A stretch of 64,000 nt of DNA from Paenibacillus sp. An7 (GCF_009870785.1 NZ_WTWX01000015.1:1-64000); one strand, 5' to 3'. Shown: positions 26,008 through 36,334, counted from the stretch's first letter. Numbers and translations: made by a program. The notes: generated by a model not told the origin, from the letters alone.

Positions 26008-27861
26008 TTAATAGACATCACGCTGGTATCGTTTTTGCTGTTGAAGCTCTATCAAATAATCGGTTGCTTGTTCCATCGTCATGCCGCCTTCTTGTACAAG
26101 GATAGCAGCAAGTGTGGAATGAACGTCGTGTGCCATCTTTTTCTCATCCCCGCACACATAGATGTATGCACCTTCTTGCAACCACTCATAAATTCCCCGG
26201 CTTCTTTCCTGCATCCGGTGCTGAACGTATACTTTCTGATCCGTGTCACGAGAGAAGGCAACATCCATATTGGTAAGGATTCCGTCTGCAAGCCAGCGCT
26301 GCCATTCCACTTGATATAGAAAGTCGGTTGCAAAATGCTGATCTCCGTAAAAGAGCCAGTTCTTGCCCTCGCTGCCGATTTCTTCTCTTTCACCGAGGAA
26401 TGCTCTAAACGGAGCAACACCCGTACCTGGTCCAATCATAATAATCGGCGCGTCAGGGTTATCAGGAAGCTTAAAGCCGTCATTTTGCTGGATAAAAACA
26501 GGTAATGTCTCTCCTGGCTGAATACGTTCTGCCAGCTGTGTGGAGCATACTCCGTACCGATTACGTCCTTTGTGTTCATAGCGAACCGTACGCACCGTCA
26601 AATGCACTTCATCTGGATAAGCACTTGGACTGCTTGCTATTGAGTACAGTCTAGCTGGGACTTTACGAAGCACAGATACCAAGTCTTTAGCAGATACGCC
26701 TTCGAGCTTATAATCCTGTATAAGATCAAGTAAATCGTGTTCCGAAATATAACTGCGGAGCTGTTGTTCATTTCCTGGTTCAAGCAGTTTTCTAAGTTCA
26801 GCATTGGCTGTAATCTTCACAATCTGCTCAAGCAGCGGTTTGGTAAGAACCGTAATTTCATAATGAGATCGAAGAGCTTCTCTTAATGAAACTTCGCCTT
26901 TATTTTTGGATAAAGGTACAAGTTCTTCTGCGTTCCATCCCGAAGCTGAGATAATATCTTCCACGAGCTGCGGGTGATTCTGCGGATAGATACCGAGACT
27001 GTCGCCTGCCTGATAAGTAAGCCCCGAACCTTCCAGTGATAATTCCAAATGCCTTGTTTCCCGGTCTGAACCCCGTCCGTTCAGATTCAGATTCTCAAGC
27101 ACTTCCGCATGGAATGGATTGGAACGGCTATACTCAGATTCTGCGGACACAGATGCTGCTGCGCCTACACTGCTAACACTTACTAGATTAGCAGCCGACT
27201 TCTGACCAAGGGATTCTAGCACCTGACTCATCCAATCCGCAGCAGGCTCATCAAAATCAACGTCACAATCGATACGCGGTGTCAGACGAATAGCACCAAG
27301 TTCTTCAAGGCGTGTATCAAAGTCTTTACCTGTTTGGCAGAAGAACTCATAAGATGTATCCCCGAGCGCAAGAACGGAATATTTCAGCTGTTCAAGCTTC
27401 GGTGCACGTTTACTATTCAAAAATTCATGGAATGCAATCGCACTATCCGGCGGTTCTCCTTCTCCATGAGTACTGACTACAATGAGGAGGTTTTGAAGCT
27501 TTTTAAGTTGGTTTGTCTTAAAATCACTCATCGAGCTCAGATTCACTTGGAATCCTTGCTCTTCCAGTTTTTTCGTCATCTTTTTAGCCAGGCCGCTGCT
27601 ATTACCTGTTTGAGAACCAAATAATACGGTAATGTCTTTACTAACTACAGCTGTAGGAGCTGCAGGAGCTGAAGTCTCATTGACTGGAGAAACTGAATTG
27701 CTTGGTGCATCACTAGAAACAACTTGAGTTCCCGCAGATTGTTTGGCAGTAAAATATCCACTTAGCCAAATGAGTTGTGTTTGTGATAAAGTAGGTAATA
27801 AACGATTAAGTAGTTCCGTCTGTTCCTGAGTAAATGGGCTGTTATTCGCCTGAAGTTCCAA
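26008..27861 (-). CDS. cysJ: Assimilatory sulfite reductase (NADPH) flavoprotein alpha subunit
   Basis: Start taken at TTG 27861, six bases after GAGGTGG, where the protein begins [14 protein letters not shown] as in Bacillus CysJ; this gives about 617 residues. A flavodoxin domain ([31 protein letters not shown]) is followed by an FAD-binding linker ([21 protein letters not shown]) and an NADPH domain ([31 protein letters not shown]). Together with CysI it forms sulfite reductase. An Ala/Ser-rich linker near residues 60-85 and a second near 235 separate the domains. Confidence 0.94.
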   Translation of the reverse strand: MELQANNSPFTQEQTELLNRLLPTLSQTQLIWLSGYFTAKQSAGTQVVSSDAPSNSVSPVNETSAPAAPTAVVSKDITVLFGSQTGNSSGLAKKMTKKLEEQGFQVNLSSMSDFKTNQLKKLQNLLIVVSTHGEGEPPDSAIAFHEFLNSKRAPKLEQLKYSVLALGDTSYEFFCQTGKDFDTRLEELGAIRLTPRIDCDVDFDEPAADWMSQVLESLGQKSAANLVSVSSVGAAASVSAESEYSRSNPFHAEVLENLNLNGRGSDRETRHLELSLEGSGLTYQAGDSLGIYPQNHPQLVEDIISASGWNAEELVPLSKNKGEVSLREALRSHYEITVLTKPLLEQIVKITANAELRKLLEPGNEQQLRSYISEHDLLDLIQDYKLEGVSAKDLVSVLRKVPARLYSIASSPSAYPDEVHLTVRTVRYEHKGRNRYGVCSTQLAERIQPGETLPVFIQQNDGFKLPDNPDAPIIMIGPGTGVAPFRAFLGEREEIGSEGKNWLFYGDQHFATDFLYQVEWQRWLADGILTNMDVAFSRDTDQKVYVQHRMQERSRGIYEWLQEGAYIYVCGDEKKMAHDVHSTLAAILVQEGGMTMEQATDYLIELQQQKRYQRDVY

Positions 27862-28029
27862 TAAGATCCACCTCGGATGATTGAATTTAATTCTCAGTAA
27901 GTTCATCAGAATTATTTATCTATACTGAAACTACCACAGCTGTTAATAGCTGGTCAATTAGAATCATCTTATAGTACTTATTAGTTAAGCTGATAAACCT
28001 TATAAAGGACCCTTTTCCGTCTCCAAAAT

Positions 28030-28073
28030 AAAAAAACTCCCACAAAATCAGGTCCATGACCCGAGTGGAAGTT
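28030..28073 (-). terminator. Intrinsic terminator of the VOC gene
   Basis: On the minus strand AACTTCCAC pairs imperfectly with GTGGGAGTT, followed by TTTTT. Confidence 0.65.
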
Positions 28074-28125
28074 CTCTTTATATCTCATAGATAGTTCTCA
28101 AAGATAGTTCTCTTAGATAGAAACG

Positions 28126-28602
28126 TTAGTTTTCTTTATTTCCATACATTAGTTCCGTACTTTTGTTATATAATTCTAGAATATTTCCGAACGGGTCTTC
28201 GCAATACTGCAGGTAATAAGGTTTACCTTTCCTCGTATTCCACATCTCGCTTGTCTTTTTACCACCTGCCGCTTCAATCCGGTTAGCCACCGCTTCAATA
28301 TCGTCTACCAGCAAACAAAGATGAAAGAATCCATCATATTCTCCCTTTGGCACCTGTGTTCTTCTCGGCTCTTCGAATTCAAACAACTCAAGTCCCACCT
28401 GATTCCCGCAAGTTAAATGAACATTCCTCATTTTCCGTACTTCCTGTCCTTGCAGATCGTTCGTCATGTTATGCTCATTCTCGCTTTTTTGGTCGAAAGA
28501 GTAGGGACCTGCTATTTTTTCAAAACCGAGCACTTCTTCATACCAACGTATCGCTTGATCTAAATCCGGAACGGATAATCCGATATGTGTAATGGCGATC
28601 AT
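28126..28602 (-). CDS. VOC-superfamily (glyoxalase/dioxygenase fold) protein
   Basis: With the start at ATG 28602 (GGAAGGAGGG upstream) the protein has 158 residues. Two beta-alpha-beta-beta-beta modules are visible: ITHIGLSVPDLDQAIRWYEEVLGF at the N-terminus and FHLCLLVDDIEAVANRIEAAGG later, ending YYLQYCEDPFGNILELYNK. The His in ITHIGL, the second-module His (FHLC) and the Glu in ILELY are the usual metal ligands. The substrate is unknown. Confidence 0.85.
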   Translation of the reverse strand: MIAITHIGLSVPDLDQAIRWYEEVLGFEKIAGPYSFDQKSENEHNMTNDLQGQEVRKMRNVHLTCGNQVGLELFEFEEPRRTQVPKGEYDGFFHLCLLVDDIEAVANRIEAAGGKKTSEMWNTRKGKPYYLQYCEDPFGNILELYNKSTELMYGNKEN

Positions 28603-28793
28603 CTGTACATCCCTCCTTCCTCTTGTTACCCTATTTATAAGAATCATTAATCATAAACATACGATCTTAATAGATTTCCTCCGTGAAAATCATCACTGCA
28701 TAGTTCTGCGAGAACATGGTTAGTAATATAGGAAGTGTGTAATAAGAGAATTAAGAGAATTAAGAAAATATGAAAAAAGGGAGAGGATTTATC

Positions 28794-29825
28794 ATGTCAG
28801 ATCAGCTGATGAAAGCGGTAGGGTTGTATAATTATTTACCTATTAAAGATCCAGAAAGTCTCGTGGACATAACCATAGCAAAAAGAGCTCCGTCCGGCCG
28901 AGATTTGCTAGTAAAGGTAAAGGCGATCTCTGTAAATCCCGTAGATACAAAGGTCCGAGCACCGAAGGATAAAAAAGAAGAACACCCAAAAATACTTGGT
29001 TATGATGTCGCTGGGATTGTGGAAGAAATAGGTGAATCCTGCACCTTATTTAAACCAGGAGATGAAGTATTCTATGCAGGAACAATCACTCGCCAGGGGG
29101 GAAATAGTGAATTCCATCTTGTGGATGAGCGAATTGTCGGCCATAAGCCTGCTTCATTATCCTTTGCAGAAGCTGCAGCCCTGCCTTTAACAGGTATAAC
29201 GGCTTGGGAAGGAATGTTTGATAGAATCGGTATTTCGGAAAATGCGGCTGATAATCGGAATAAAACAATTCTCATTATTAGCGGAGCCGGCGGTGTTGGG
29301 TCGATCGCAACGCAGCTTGGTAAATATGCGGGTCTTACCGTCATTGCAACGGCTTCTCGCCCAGAATCTATCAACTGGGTTAAGAAACAAGGCGCAGATC
29401 ATGTGGTAAATCATAGAGAAGATTTAGTCTCTCAAGTTAGAGATCTAGGTTATACCTACGTGGACTACATCTTCTGTCTGAACAGTACGGGAGAGCATTA
29501 TGAAGCGATGTGTGAACTGATTGCACCCCAAGGGACAATAGGAACCATCGTTGAAGCGGATCATCCTCTCGATCTCTCTTTGCTGAAAAGCAAAAGCGCA
29601 GGATTTGTCTGGGAGTATATGTTTACTCGGGCCATGTATGAGACTGAAGATATGGTTAGACAGCATGAAATCCTCAACAAACTAAGTGCTCTGGCGGATC
29701 AGAAGAAGATCCATACGACATTAACGAAGACGCTCGAACCCATTCATGCAGCGAATCTCAGAAAAGCTCATTCCATCGTCGAACAAGGGAATATGATTGG
29801 AAAATTGATACTTGAACATTTCTAA
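28794..29825 (+). CDS. Zinc-type alcohol dehydrogenase-like / quinone oxidoreductase (MDR family)
   Basis: Start at ATG 28794 with GAGAGG upstream, 343 residues. It has the GroES-like N-domain (VKVKAISVNPVDTKVRAP, GYDVAGIVEEIG) and a Rossmann domain (ILIISGAGGVGSIATQLGKYAGL). The structural zinc cysteines of true alcohol dehydrogenases are absent, as in the quinone-reductase branch. It likely uses NADPH. A terminator follows at 29836. It is divergent from the VOC gene. Confidence 0.87.
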   Translation: MSDQLMKAVGLYNYLPIKDPESLVDITIAKRAPSGRDLLVKVKAISVNPVDTKVRAPKDKKEEHPKILGYDVAGIVEEIGESCTLFKPGDEVFYAGTITRQGGNSEFHLVDERIVGHKPASLSFAEAAALPLTGITAWEGMFDRIGISENAADNRNKTILIISGAGGVGSIATQLGKYAGLTVIATASRPESINWVKKQGADHVVNHREDLVSQVRDLGYTYVDYIFCLNSTGEHYEAMCELIAPQGTIGTIVEADHPLDLSLLKSKSAGFVWEYMFTRAMYETEDMVRQHEILNKLSALADQKKIHTTLTKTLEPIHAANLRKAHSIVEQGNMIGKLILEHF

Positions 29826-29835
29826 CAAAATAGAG

Positions 29836-29866
29836 AAAAGGGACAGCGCGCTCGCCGTCCCTTTTT
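29836..29866 (+). terminator. Intrinsic terminator
   Basis: AAAAGGGAC (29836-29844) pairs with GTCCCTTTT (29857-29865), with an inner GCG/CGC step, and T residues follow. Confidence 0.85.
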
Positions 29867-29954
29867 ACATCCAAATATAAGAAGAATTTTATAGGAATAA
29901 TGGCTAGTTATCTTTCTGTTTATTCTTTTCCATTTTATTTTTACTATTCTCCAG

Positions 29955-32900
29955 TTACTCCTTCGTAGATTTCAGGAACTGTACTGCTATTTTCGCGAGT
30001 TGTTCTCTAGTCGCTATTTCTTTTGGCTGAAATTGTCCCCCGCTCCCTTCGATGATCCCAAGCGCTTTAGCTGCTTTCGCAGCAGAGGTTGCATAAGCAC
30101 TTACTTCGGAAATATCACGGAATTCAGCTTCTTCATACCCTGGAATACCGGATAATTTTTGACCTGTTTTGTATTCATATGCATTCATCAGCGCAGTTAT
30201 CATTTCTTCCCGGGTGATATTTTGTTCTGGGCGGAACGTATGACTAGGATCTCCATTTACGATTCCAGCTGAAGACAGGGCATTTATATAGCCGCTGTAA
30301 AACTTCTGAGGTTCAACATCTACAAATTTACGTTTTTCAGCTGTCTCCTCTGATAGACCTAACATCCGTCCAAGAATGACTGCAAGCTGCCCCCTTGTCA
30401 CCTTCATTTTAGGAGCAAATGTACTGTCAGTTATTCCATTTACGATCTGTCTTGCACGAAGATACTCAATATCTCCTTTAGCGTAACTTTGATTTATATC
30501 ACTGAATGTAAGGGTTGATTCAAGCAAGTAGTAGGTTCCCGTTCGTTTTGTTTTTAATAGGTTGACCTGTTCCTCATTAACATCACTTACGTATTTATGC
30601 TTCTGATCACTAGATTTGATATACCATCCGGTCTTATTCAAGTTTGACACTTGTTCTGGCTGGTATAATCCTTCCAGCAATACGGGTTTTACAAAATGAT
30701 AGATTTCACTTGTGGCACCGCCATTTCCATTCTGGATCAGCTTCATTGAGAGAGTCAGTCCATCGCCCACTGCTTTCATAGAAGCATCATGCGTAGTTGA
30801 GAAATCTGAAGCTTTAGATAAAGTGATCACAAAAGAACCATTAGGAATAAAATAATTCGCCTCGATCGCTCCTGCTGGGATTGTCACACTTCCTGAATTT
30901 GAAATAACCTGAACACCTGATGATAATTGATGGACTTGTTCTACAAAAGAAGTCGGCAGCTCTACGGCTATCTTTTCTCCTTGCACTGATTTGGTATCGA
31001 GTACCACCTTAAGCTCTTGCTGTAATATAAGCAGAAGATCTTTATGCTGTGTTTTATTTAGTAATGAAATCTGATCCCAAGCGCGTTGAAGACGTTTATA
31101 AGCTAAACTCAATGCGGTGGAGTCAGGTGCAACGATTGTAGATCCAATCTGGTCTAAGGTGATACTGAATTTATCTACGGTGAGCAGCGGTGTTACAATA
31201 CTCATTATTTCTTTTGCAGCTGTCTTTGGCTCTGCAGGAATGCTTGTAAGCAAAGCAGTTAACTCTTGCTCCCACTTCTCTGCTTGACCTGATTCGGAAG
31301 GAGCTACAGGAATTGCAGGTGTTGGTTTTGACGGTACAGACGGTTCTGATGGGATAGATGGTTCTGAAGGTCCTGGTACCGCAGGGTTTTCAGCAGATGA
31401 ATTCATTTTGATAACGACCGCGGTAAGCGGCTCTAATGTAATGGAATCTTTCTCCAAAACATAACCTGAAGGGTTCTGGACCTGCGATATCCCTGCTTCG
31501 TCTTGATCCACGATCACCGTTCCTTTTGTTAAATCAACTGGAAGCGTTAATGTTCTTTCCGAACGGTCAGCGTTTACGAAGACATAGTAGTCACCCGTTT
31601 GGTCTGTTGATTGGTTTTTGTAGGCAATGATTAAATCGTTCTCTCTTATCTCTGGGGCAGCAATTAAGCTGATGTTACGGTCAACCAATTCTTTTTCTCC
31701 CAGACGAAACGCATTGGTTGATTTACGAAGCTGAATAAGTCCCTCTGTATACGCTCTTGTTGTGTTATTTACGGGATATCGATTGCGATTCATTGCCTTG
31801 GACCAATCAAATTTATTAATGGCATCTGAAGAATCATAGGAATCATGAATGAAATAACCAAAGACGTTACCTTCCTCGTCTTCTAAAGCATGGTACTTTT
31901 GCTCTGGAACTCCCTCTCCGAACCACTGTTTTGTTCGTCCATATTCTTGACCGGCATGAAGAAACGCGGTCCCTTGTGATGTAAGAATCATGAGATTACC
32001 GAGCCGGATACGCTGATGAATTTCCACATCATTTTCTGGAATGGCAGGATCCTTCTTAATCGACTGTGCAATGACATCATATAAAGGAAGATTGTCGTGA
32101 GCTTCAATATACTGAACCATATCGCCTGGGGCATCTGCTGGTGTGTTGCTTGGCTGTCCTTTAATATTGTTCAGGATGAGGTCTATATTACGAGCCCCGC
32201 CTGTAAGAAACCGCGGTTCTCCTTCCGATCCAAATCCGGATTTGAGTTCATTGCGGATCTCATCAGAGAAGACACCCACATCATCTGTCTGATTCATCCA
32301 GTCTTGATCTGCACCCTGTCCGGCAAGCGATGGGTCTGCTAATGCACCGCTAAAGGTTCTCCATCCTTCTCCGATAAACAAAGCATTTGGATTAAGCGCT
32401 GCAGCTGCATCGTACGCTTTTTGAATAGAGCTATATGTGGCATCACCCATCATATCAAAGCGCATGCCATCAATTTTATATTCATCAAACCAGTATTTTA
32501 CGGAATCGATCATTAATTTCTCAGCCATTGCATGATTCGTAGCAAGGTTGTTACCAAATCCCCCAACAAAACTCCCTGTCTCGTCCTGCCAAGCATAATA
32601 ATTAGGTACAATATCATTTAGCAGGTCTGCTTTTGCCATATGGGTATATACAACATCAAGAACAACCCCCATACCGGCTTCATGGATTGCATCAATCATT
32701 TCTTTTGTTTCACGAATCCGCAGCTCCGGATCAGCTGGATCTTCGGAATAGGCACCATCGGGAGAAAAGTAATGATGCGGATCATAACCCCAGTTGTACT
32801 CATTACCAGAAGCCGAATACGTTAGTTCCCGTTCGCCCATCTTCGTCTCATCGCCATAATACCAAGCCATAATCGGAAGAAGCTGTACGTGAGTTACGCC

Positions 32901-34160
32901 TAGCGATTTAATGTAACTAAGTTTTTGTTTCACTGCCGCGTACGATCCCCACCGTGTATCACCTAACTCACTTTCGATAGAAGGGTCGGATGTAAAATCT
33001 CTCACATGCAGTTCGTAGATGATTGCATCTTCCCTCTTCTTATATCCATCTATCGCTGCATAATCGTATCCTTGGGGGTCCGTACCCTCTAAACTGACTA
33101 TGGCTGCTTTGCCAACGGTATCTCCATCAGGTCCTGCATTACCGTTCGTATCGACTTGAAATACAGCCATTGATTTCGCATAAGGATCTAATACTTTTCG
33201 GCTTACACCATTATTCACTACATCGTACTGATAAAAGTAACCTCTCAGGTCCACTAAATTCATCTCGGACGGCTGAACCTCTGCTTCCCATATGCCTTTT
33301 TCAACCAGTACAAGCGGCTTGCTTCCAACCTGAATCGTTGAATCATCCTTGTCATAGACATTCAGGGTTACGCTTGAAGCGGTAGGAGACCAAATTTTAA
33401 ACGTCACTTTTTCTGGAGTATAGCTGGCTCCAAGATCGTCACCATCATAGGAATATGCCGCATCAATCATTTTATAGTCGGTTATAGACGTGACTGTGAC
33501 CCCTGCATAAGTAATGGTTATGGGCAATTTTTTCATTGTCACTTCTACTGCGAGACTAACCATTCTGTCACTCGCGATTTCTGCCTTGTTCACTTGAACC
33601 CCTTCACCATCACGGTCTTTTGCGATGATTTCGCTAAAGAGTTGTTCATCTGTCAGACCTTTTGTATCTGAAAAGCGAAGCTGGATCTCATTTTCAGAAA
33701 TCACTTTTGCCGATAACAATTCCGTAGTAAACTCCGGTTCACTCGGATATACTTTGTCAGATCCTTTCTTCACCCATACTTCATTCACAGACAAGTTGTC
33801 TAAATTGACCATTTTGTCTCCCCCATCTTTTTGACCAGTCTCCCGGTTTACGATTAAGAATCCTACTTTTTGAGCATCTTCTTTTAGCTGTATATCGACG
33901 TAGGCTCCGTATGTATCCTGCTGTTCATTGGAAAAAGGGATTGCATCTGTTGCCCAGGTTTGAGACGGAGCAACCACATCCTCCCACGTCCATACGCCGA
34001 GTCCTTCGCCGTCTCCTTCGTAGTGGATGCGTAAATGCTGCTTAGGAATCCCATTGTCCGAGATAGAGGCAAAAGCAGTGAGTGCATGCCAGCCTGATCC
34101 TGTAATCATAAGCATACAAACTAACAATAAAGTGAAAGTTCGCCTGACAGTATACTTCAT
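29955..34160 (-). CDS. pulA: SLH-anchored type I pullulanase
   Basis: This 1401-residue exoenzyme starts with a Sec signal peptide. In order it shows a CBM41-type domain (RIHYEGDGEGLGVWTW), a CBM48-like module (YTPEKVTFKIWSPTASSVTLNVYD), and a GH13 catalytic domain with the type I pullulanase signature YNWGYDP near 457. The likely catalytic sites are RFDMMGDA near 570, FIGEGWR near 598 and EAHDN near 686. A Pro/Ser/Glu linker near 940-970 leads to about 240 residues with no clear family, then three SLH repeats from about 1220 to the end. It debranches pullulan and starch at the cell surface. cre-like sites upstream imply glucose repression. Confidence 0.93.
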   Translation of the reverse strand: MKYTVRRTFTLLLVCMLMITGSGWHALTAFASISDNGIPKQHLRIHYEGDGEGLGVWTWEDVVAPSQTWATDAIPFSNEQQDTYGAYVDIQLKEDAQKVGFLIVNRETGQKDGGDKMVNLDNLSVNEVWVKKGSDKVYPSEPEFTTELLSAKVISENEIQLRFSDTKGLTDEQLFSEIIAKDRDGEGVQVNKAEIASDRMVSLAVEVTMKKLPITITYAGVTVTSITDYKMIDAAYSYDGDDLGASYTPEKVTFKIWSPTASSVTLNVYDKDDSTIQVGSKPLVLVEKGIWEAEVQPSEMNLVDLRGYFYQYDVVNNGVSRKVLDPYAKSMAVFQVDTNGNAGPDGDTVGKAAIVSLEGTDPQGYDYAAIDGYKKREDAIIYELHVRDFTSDPSIESELGDTRWGSYAAVKQKLSYIKSLGVTHVQLLPIMAWYYGDETKMGERELTYSASGNEYNWGYDPHHYFSPDGAYSEDPADPELRIRETKEMIDAIHEAGMGVVLDVVYTHMAKADLLNDIVPNYYAWQDETGSFVGGFGNNLATNHAMAEKLMIDSVKYWFDEYKIDGMRFDMMGDATYSSIQKAYDAAAALNPNALFIGEGWRTFSGALADPSLAGQGADQDWMNQTDDVGVFSDEIRNELKSGFGSEGEPRFLTGGARNIDLILNNIKGQPSNTPADAPGDMVQYIEAHDNLPLYDVIAQSIKKDPAIPENDVEIHQRIRLGNLMILTSQGTAFLHAGQEYGRTKQWFGEGVPEQKYHALEDEEGNVFGYFIHDSYDSSDAINKFDWSKAMNRNRYPVNNTTRAYTEGLIQLRKSTNAFRLGEKELVDRNISLIAAPEIRENDLIIAYKNQSTDQTGDYYVFVNADRSERTLTLPVDLTKGTVIVDQDEAGISQVQNPSGYVLEKDSITLEPLTAVVIKMNSSAENPAVPGPSEPSIPSEPSVPSKPTPAIPVAPSESGQAEKWEQELTALLTSIPAEPKTAAKEIMSIVTPLLTVDKFSITLDQIGSTIVAPDSTALSLAYKRLQRAWDQISLLNKTQHKDLLLILQQELKVVLDTKSVQGEKIAVELPTSFVEQVHQLSSGVQVISNSGSVTIPAGAIEANYFIPNGSFVITLSKASDFSTTHDASMKAVGDGLTLSMKLIQNGNGGATSEIYHFVKPVLLEGLYQPEQVSNLNKTGWYIKSSDQKHKYVSDVNEEQVNLLKTKRTGTYYLLESTLTFSDINQSYAKGDIEYLRARQIVNGITDSTFAPKMKVTRGQLAVILGRMLGLSEETAEKRKFVDVEPQKFYSGYINALSSAGIVNGDPSHTFRPEQNITREEMITALMNAYEYKTGQKLSGIPGYEEAEFRDISEVSAYATSAAKAAKALGIIEGSGGQFQPKEIATREQLAKIAVQFLKSTKE

Positions 34161-34212
34161 AAAAAGTCCTCCTTCGTTGTATTAATTCTGTTGTTAAAAA
34201 GCATATTTCTTT

Positions 34213-34230
34213 TGTGGAAACGTTTGCACA
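34213..34230 (-). promoter_or_regulatory. cre-like site in the pullulanase leader
   Basis: TGTGGAAACGTTTGCACA is an almost perfect palindrome of the CcpA type, about 55 bases upstream of the pullulanase start and downstream of the predicted promoter, a position that would block elongation. Confidence 0.65.
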
Positions 34231-34373
34231 AAATGATAAACATTGCCCTTATGCAAGAGTTTAAGAATGATCTAACGTTCCTAAAAGAAGGCGATCACCT
34301 CATTTCTTTCTGCTTTTACTATGACAGTATCGGTTATTCTGCTATGTATCTATATTTCAGCTTCACTCCAAAA

Positions 34374-34387
34374 TGAAACCGTTTGCA
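34374..34387 (-). promoter_or_regulatory. Second cre-like site upstream of pullulanase
   Basis: TGAAACCGTTTGCA keeps the CGTTTGCA half of the first site. It lies right beside the predicted -10 box. A LacI-family sugar regulator could use the same type of palindrome. Confidence 0.5.
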
Positions 34388-34392
34388 CCATT

Positions 34393-34422
34393 ATATTACC
34401 GTTTGTTTTCGCATCCAGTCAA
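34393..34422 (-). promoter_or_regulatory. Predicted sigma-A promoter of pullulanase
   Basis: On the minus strand TTGACT (34417-34422) and TAATAT (34393-34398) are separated by 18 bases. The cre-like site at 34374 overlaps the expected transcription start. Confidence 0.4.
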
Positions 34423-34449
34423 CCCATAATTTTGCAAATATTATATTGA

Positions 34450-34484
34450 ATGCAAAAAAACCTCTGCTTAGAAGCAGCAGAGAG
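34450..34484 (-). terminator. Intrinsic terminator
   Basis: On the minus strand CTCTGCT pairs with AGCAGAG and is followed by TTTTTTT. It ends the gene at 34500. Confidence 0.8.
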
Positions 34485-34499
34485 TTTTCCTGTTTTCCT

Positions 34500-35048
34500 T
34501 TAATCGATTATTTTATCGTTCTCATCATCATATTTGTATTTGAAGTGATATTCATTTGACTTCGGAAGTTCGATCCATTCCACAGCTTTCTGATGCACTT
34601 TGAATTCTCGCTCGAATACTTGATCCTCATTCACAGTGAGTTCCAGCTTCGATATGGTGTTATCTTGATTCGAAATATACATCATGGATGCGGCATGAAC
34701 TTCGTCTTGATCTTCAAATTCTTGAATAAGAAAAGAAGACAAAGCTTCCCCCTTCCGATCTTGAAACTTAGAAAGAAGATAATTCCCCTTCTCATCTTTT
34801 CTGAATTCAGCATAAGCAGGATCATCATCGTTTAGAAAAGCAACCACCCTTTTATCATAAATATCTTTAACTTCTAAGATTTCTATTTCTGTGTTTTGAT
34901 ATACTTGCTCAGATTGAAGAATCTTCTCAATAGACTCTTGATCGTTCCCATATAACCCTGCCGGCCTACTCATAAAATAAACAAGAACAATCACAAGAAT
35001 GATAACTGCACCTACTAAATAAACCCCATTTTTCTTTTTCAAAATCAT
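34500..35048 (-). CDS. Membrane-anchored protein of unknown function
   Basis: With the start at ATG 35048 (GGGAGGGAA upstream) the protein has 182 residues. One N-terminal helix (GVYLVGAVIILVIVLVYFM) is followed by an acidic, Lys-rich extracellular part with no Cys. I do not recognise a domain; the alternation of short strands resembles small Bacillus surface lipoprotein-like unknowns, but there is no lipobox. It is divergent from the ATL gene with about 180 bases between them. Confidence 0.7.
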   Translation of the reverse strand: MILKKKNGVYLVGAVIILVIVLVYFMSRPAGLYGNDQESIEKILQSEQVYQNTEIEILEVKDIYDKRVVAFLNDDDPAYAEFRKDEKGNYLLSKFQDRKGEALSSFLIQEFEDQDEVHAASMMYISNQDNTISKLELTVNEDQVFEREFKVHQKAVEWIELPKSNEYHFKYKYDDENDKIID

Positions 35049-35226
35049 TGGTGATTCCCTCCCTTGTACATCAACCATCCTATTAAGGCTATATACCTTA
35101 TTATTCAATTTGTTATATATTGAACCAGGATTTTGAAAATGATGGGCGGAGTGGGTATTTTATTCATTTTTAATATCTCTGCTATACTAGAAGACACGAG
35201 ACTTAAGAGAAGGAGAGTTTGTATTT

Positions 35227-35526
35227 ATGCAGCCTTTTACAGCAAGAGTAATAGAAATTATACAATCGATTCCAGAGGGAAAAGTGATGACCTATGGACA
35301 AGTAGCCGCTTTGGCAGGTAGTCCCCGGGCAGCAAGGCAAGTGGTTCGAATCCTGCATTCAATGAGCGAAAAATATAATCTTCCATGGCACCGAGTAGTA
35401 AATAAGCAAGGGGAAATTTCGATGAGTGATGAATGGCACCGTTCATTACAGCAAAGTCTACTTGAGAGCGAAGGTATTGAGCTCCATCTTTCGGAGCGAA
35501 TTGACCTTACGAGGTATCAAGCTTGA
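35227..35526 (+). CDS. Alkyltransferase-like (ATL) DNA-lesion binding protein
   Basis: The 99-residue protein has the O6-alkylguanine-DNA alkyltransferase DNA-binding fold: PEGKVMTYGQVAALAGSPRAARQV with the Arg finger, then LPWHRVVNKQGEIS. The catalytic PCHR motif reads PWHR, so the acceptor Cys is Trp. This is the hallmark of ATL proteins, which bind O6-alkylguanine without repairing it and hand it to nucleotide excision repair. AAGGAG lies about 10 bases before the ATG. Confidence 0.9.
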   Translation: MQPFTARVIEIIQSIPEGKVMTYGQVAALAGSPRAARQVVRILHSMSEKYNLPWHRVVNKQGEISMSDEWHRSLQQSLLESEGIELHLSERIDLTRYQA

Positions 35527-35617
35527 AAGCTTGAGTGCTTGAGTCCTTTTTTATAGTGAATAAAATAAGGATAGATTAGGCATCTTGAAAACAAGTAAAT
35601 GATAAAGGAAGTCTGAT

Positions 35618-36313
35618 ATGTACAGTAAACGAAAGACGCTGAAATTAACACCAGAATCGGTTTATATCGGTGCTATATTATCACTCGTAGCAGGTTATCT
35701 TGATGCTTATACATACATTGGCAGAGATGGTGTCTTCTCGACCGCCCAGACCGGAAATATGGTTCTTCTCGGTATTGAAGCTGCCAAGGGGAACGTGCAT
35801 GCAGCTCTTGTACGCATTCCACCTATAGCAGCCTTTATCACTGGAGTATTCGTCGCGCAAATGCTCAATCATCCTTGGATCATACGGAAATTATTAGACA
35901 CTTCGAGAGCCGTTCTTTTACTAGAGATTCTCGTGCTTTTCGGTGTCGGGTTTCTTCCTGCGTCTGTTCCTAACATGATTGTAACCATTCTGATTGTATT
36001 TGTTGGCTCGCTGCAAATCTCGACCTTTCGTTCTTTAGAGGGGTGGACCTATAATACGACCGTGACAACAGGGAATTTATATACAGCTTCTAGAGCCCTC
36101 TATATTTCTTTGTTTCGTAAAGATCAATCTGCATCTGTTCAGTTTAAAAAGTTTGCGACCATCATCAGTTCATTTCTAGGCGGGGCTTTTATCGGAACAT
36201 TTGCCACGCATCGTCTAGAAGATCAAGCCGTATGGGGTGCCAGCGGTCTTCTAATTATTGTCTTTATTATGATGTGTGTATCTCCTGCTCAGCGCTGCGC
36301 CTCACAAGAATAA
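35618..36313 (+). CDS. YoaK/DUF1275 family membrane protein
   Basis: The 231-residue protein has six predicted helices and the family start LSLVAGYLDAYTYIGRDGVFSTAQTGNMVLLGI. The second-half repeat STFRSLEGWTYNTTVTTGNLYTASRAL repeats the TGN signature, as usual in DUF1275. The function is unknown, although a transporter role is often proposed. AAAGGAAG precedes the ATG, and its stop lies 21 bases from the convergent methyltransferase stop. Confidence 0.87.
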   Translation: MYSKRKTLKLTPESVYIGAILSLVAGYLDAYTYIGRDGVFSTAQTGNMVLLGIEAAKGNVHAALVRIPPIAAFITGVFVAQMLNHPWIIRKLLDTSRAVLLLEILVLFGVGFLPASVPNMIVTILIVFVGSLQISTFRSLEGWTYNTTVTTGNLYTASRALYISLFRKDQSASVQFKKFATIISSFLGGAFIGTFATHRLEDQAVWGASGLLIIVFIMMCVSPAQRCASQE

Positions 36314-36334
36314 ATATGAATCCGGAGAACGCTC

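Noticed and set aside
26079-26435. 118-codon frame within cysJ, same strand
   Set aside because: Out-of-frame shadow over the conserved NADPH-binding domain of CysJ.
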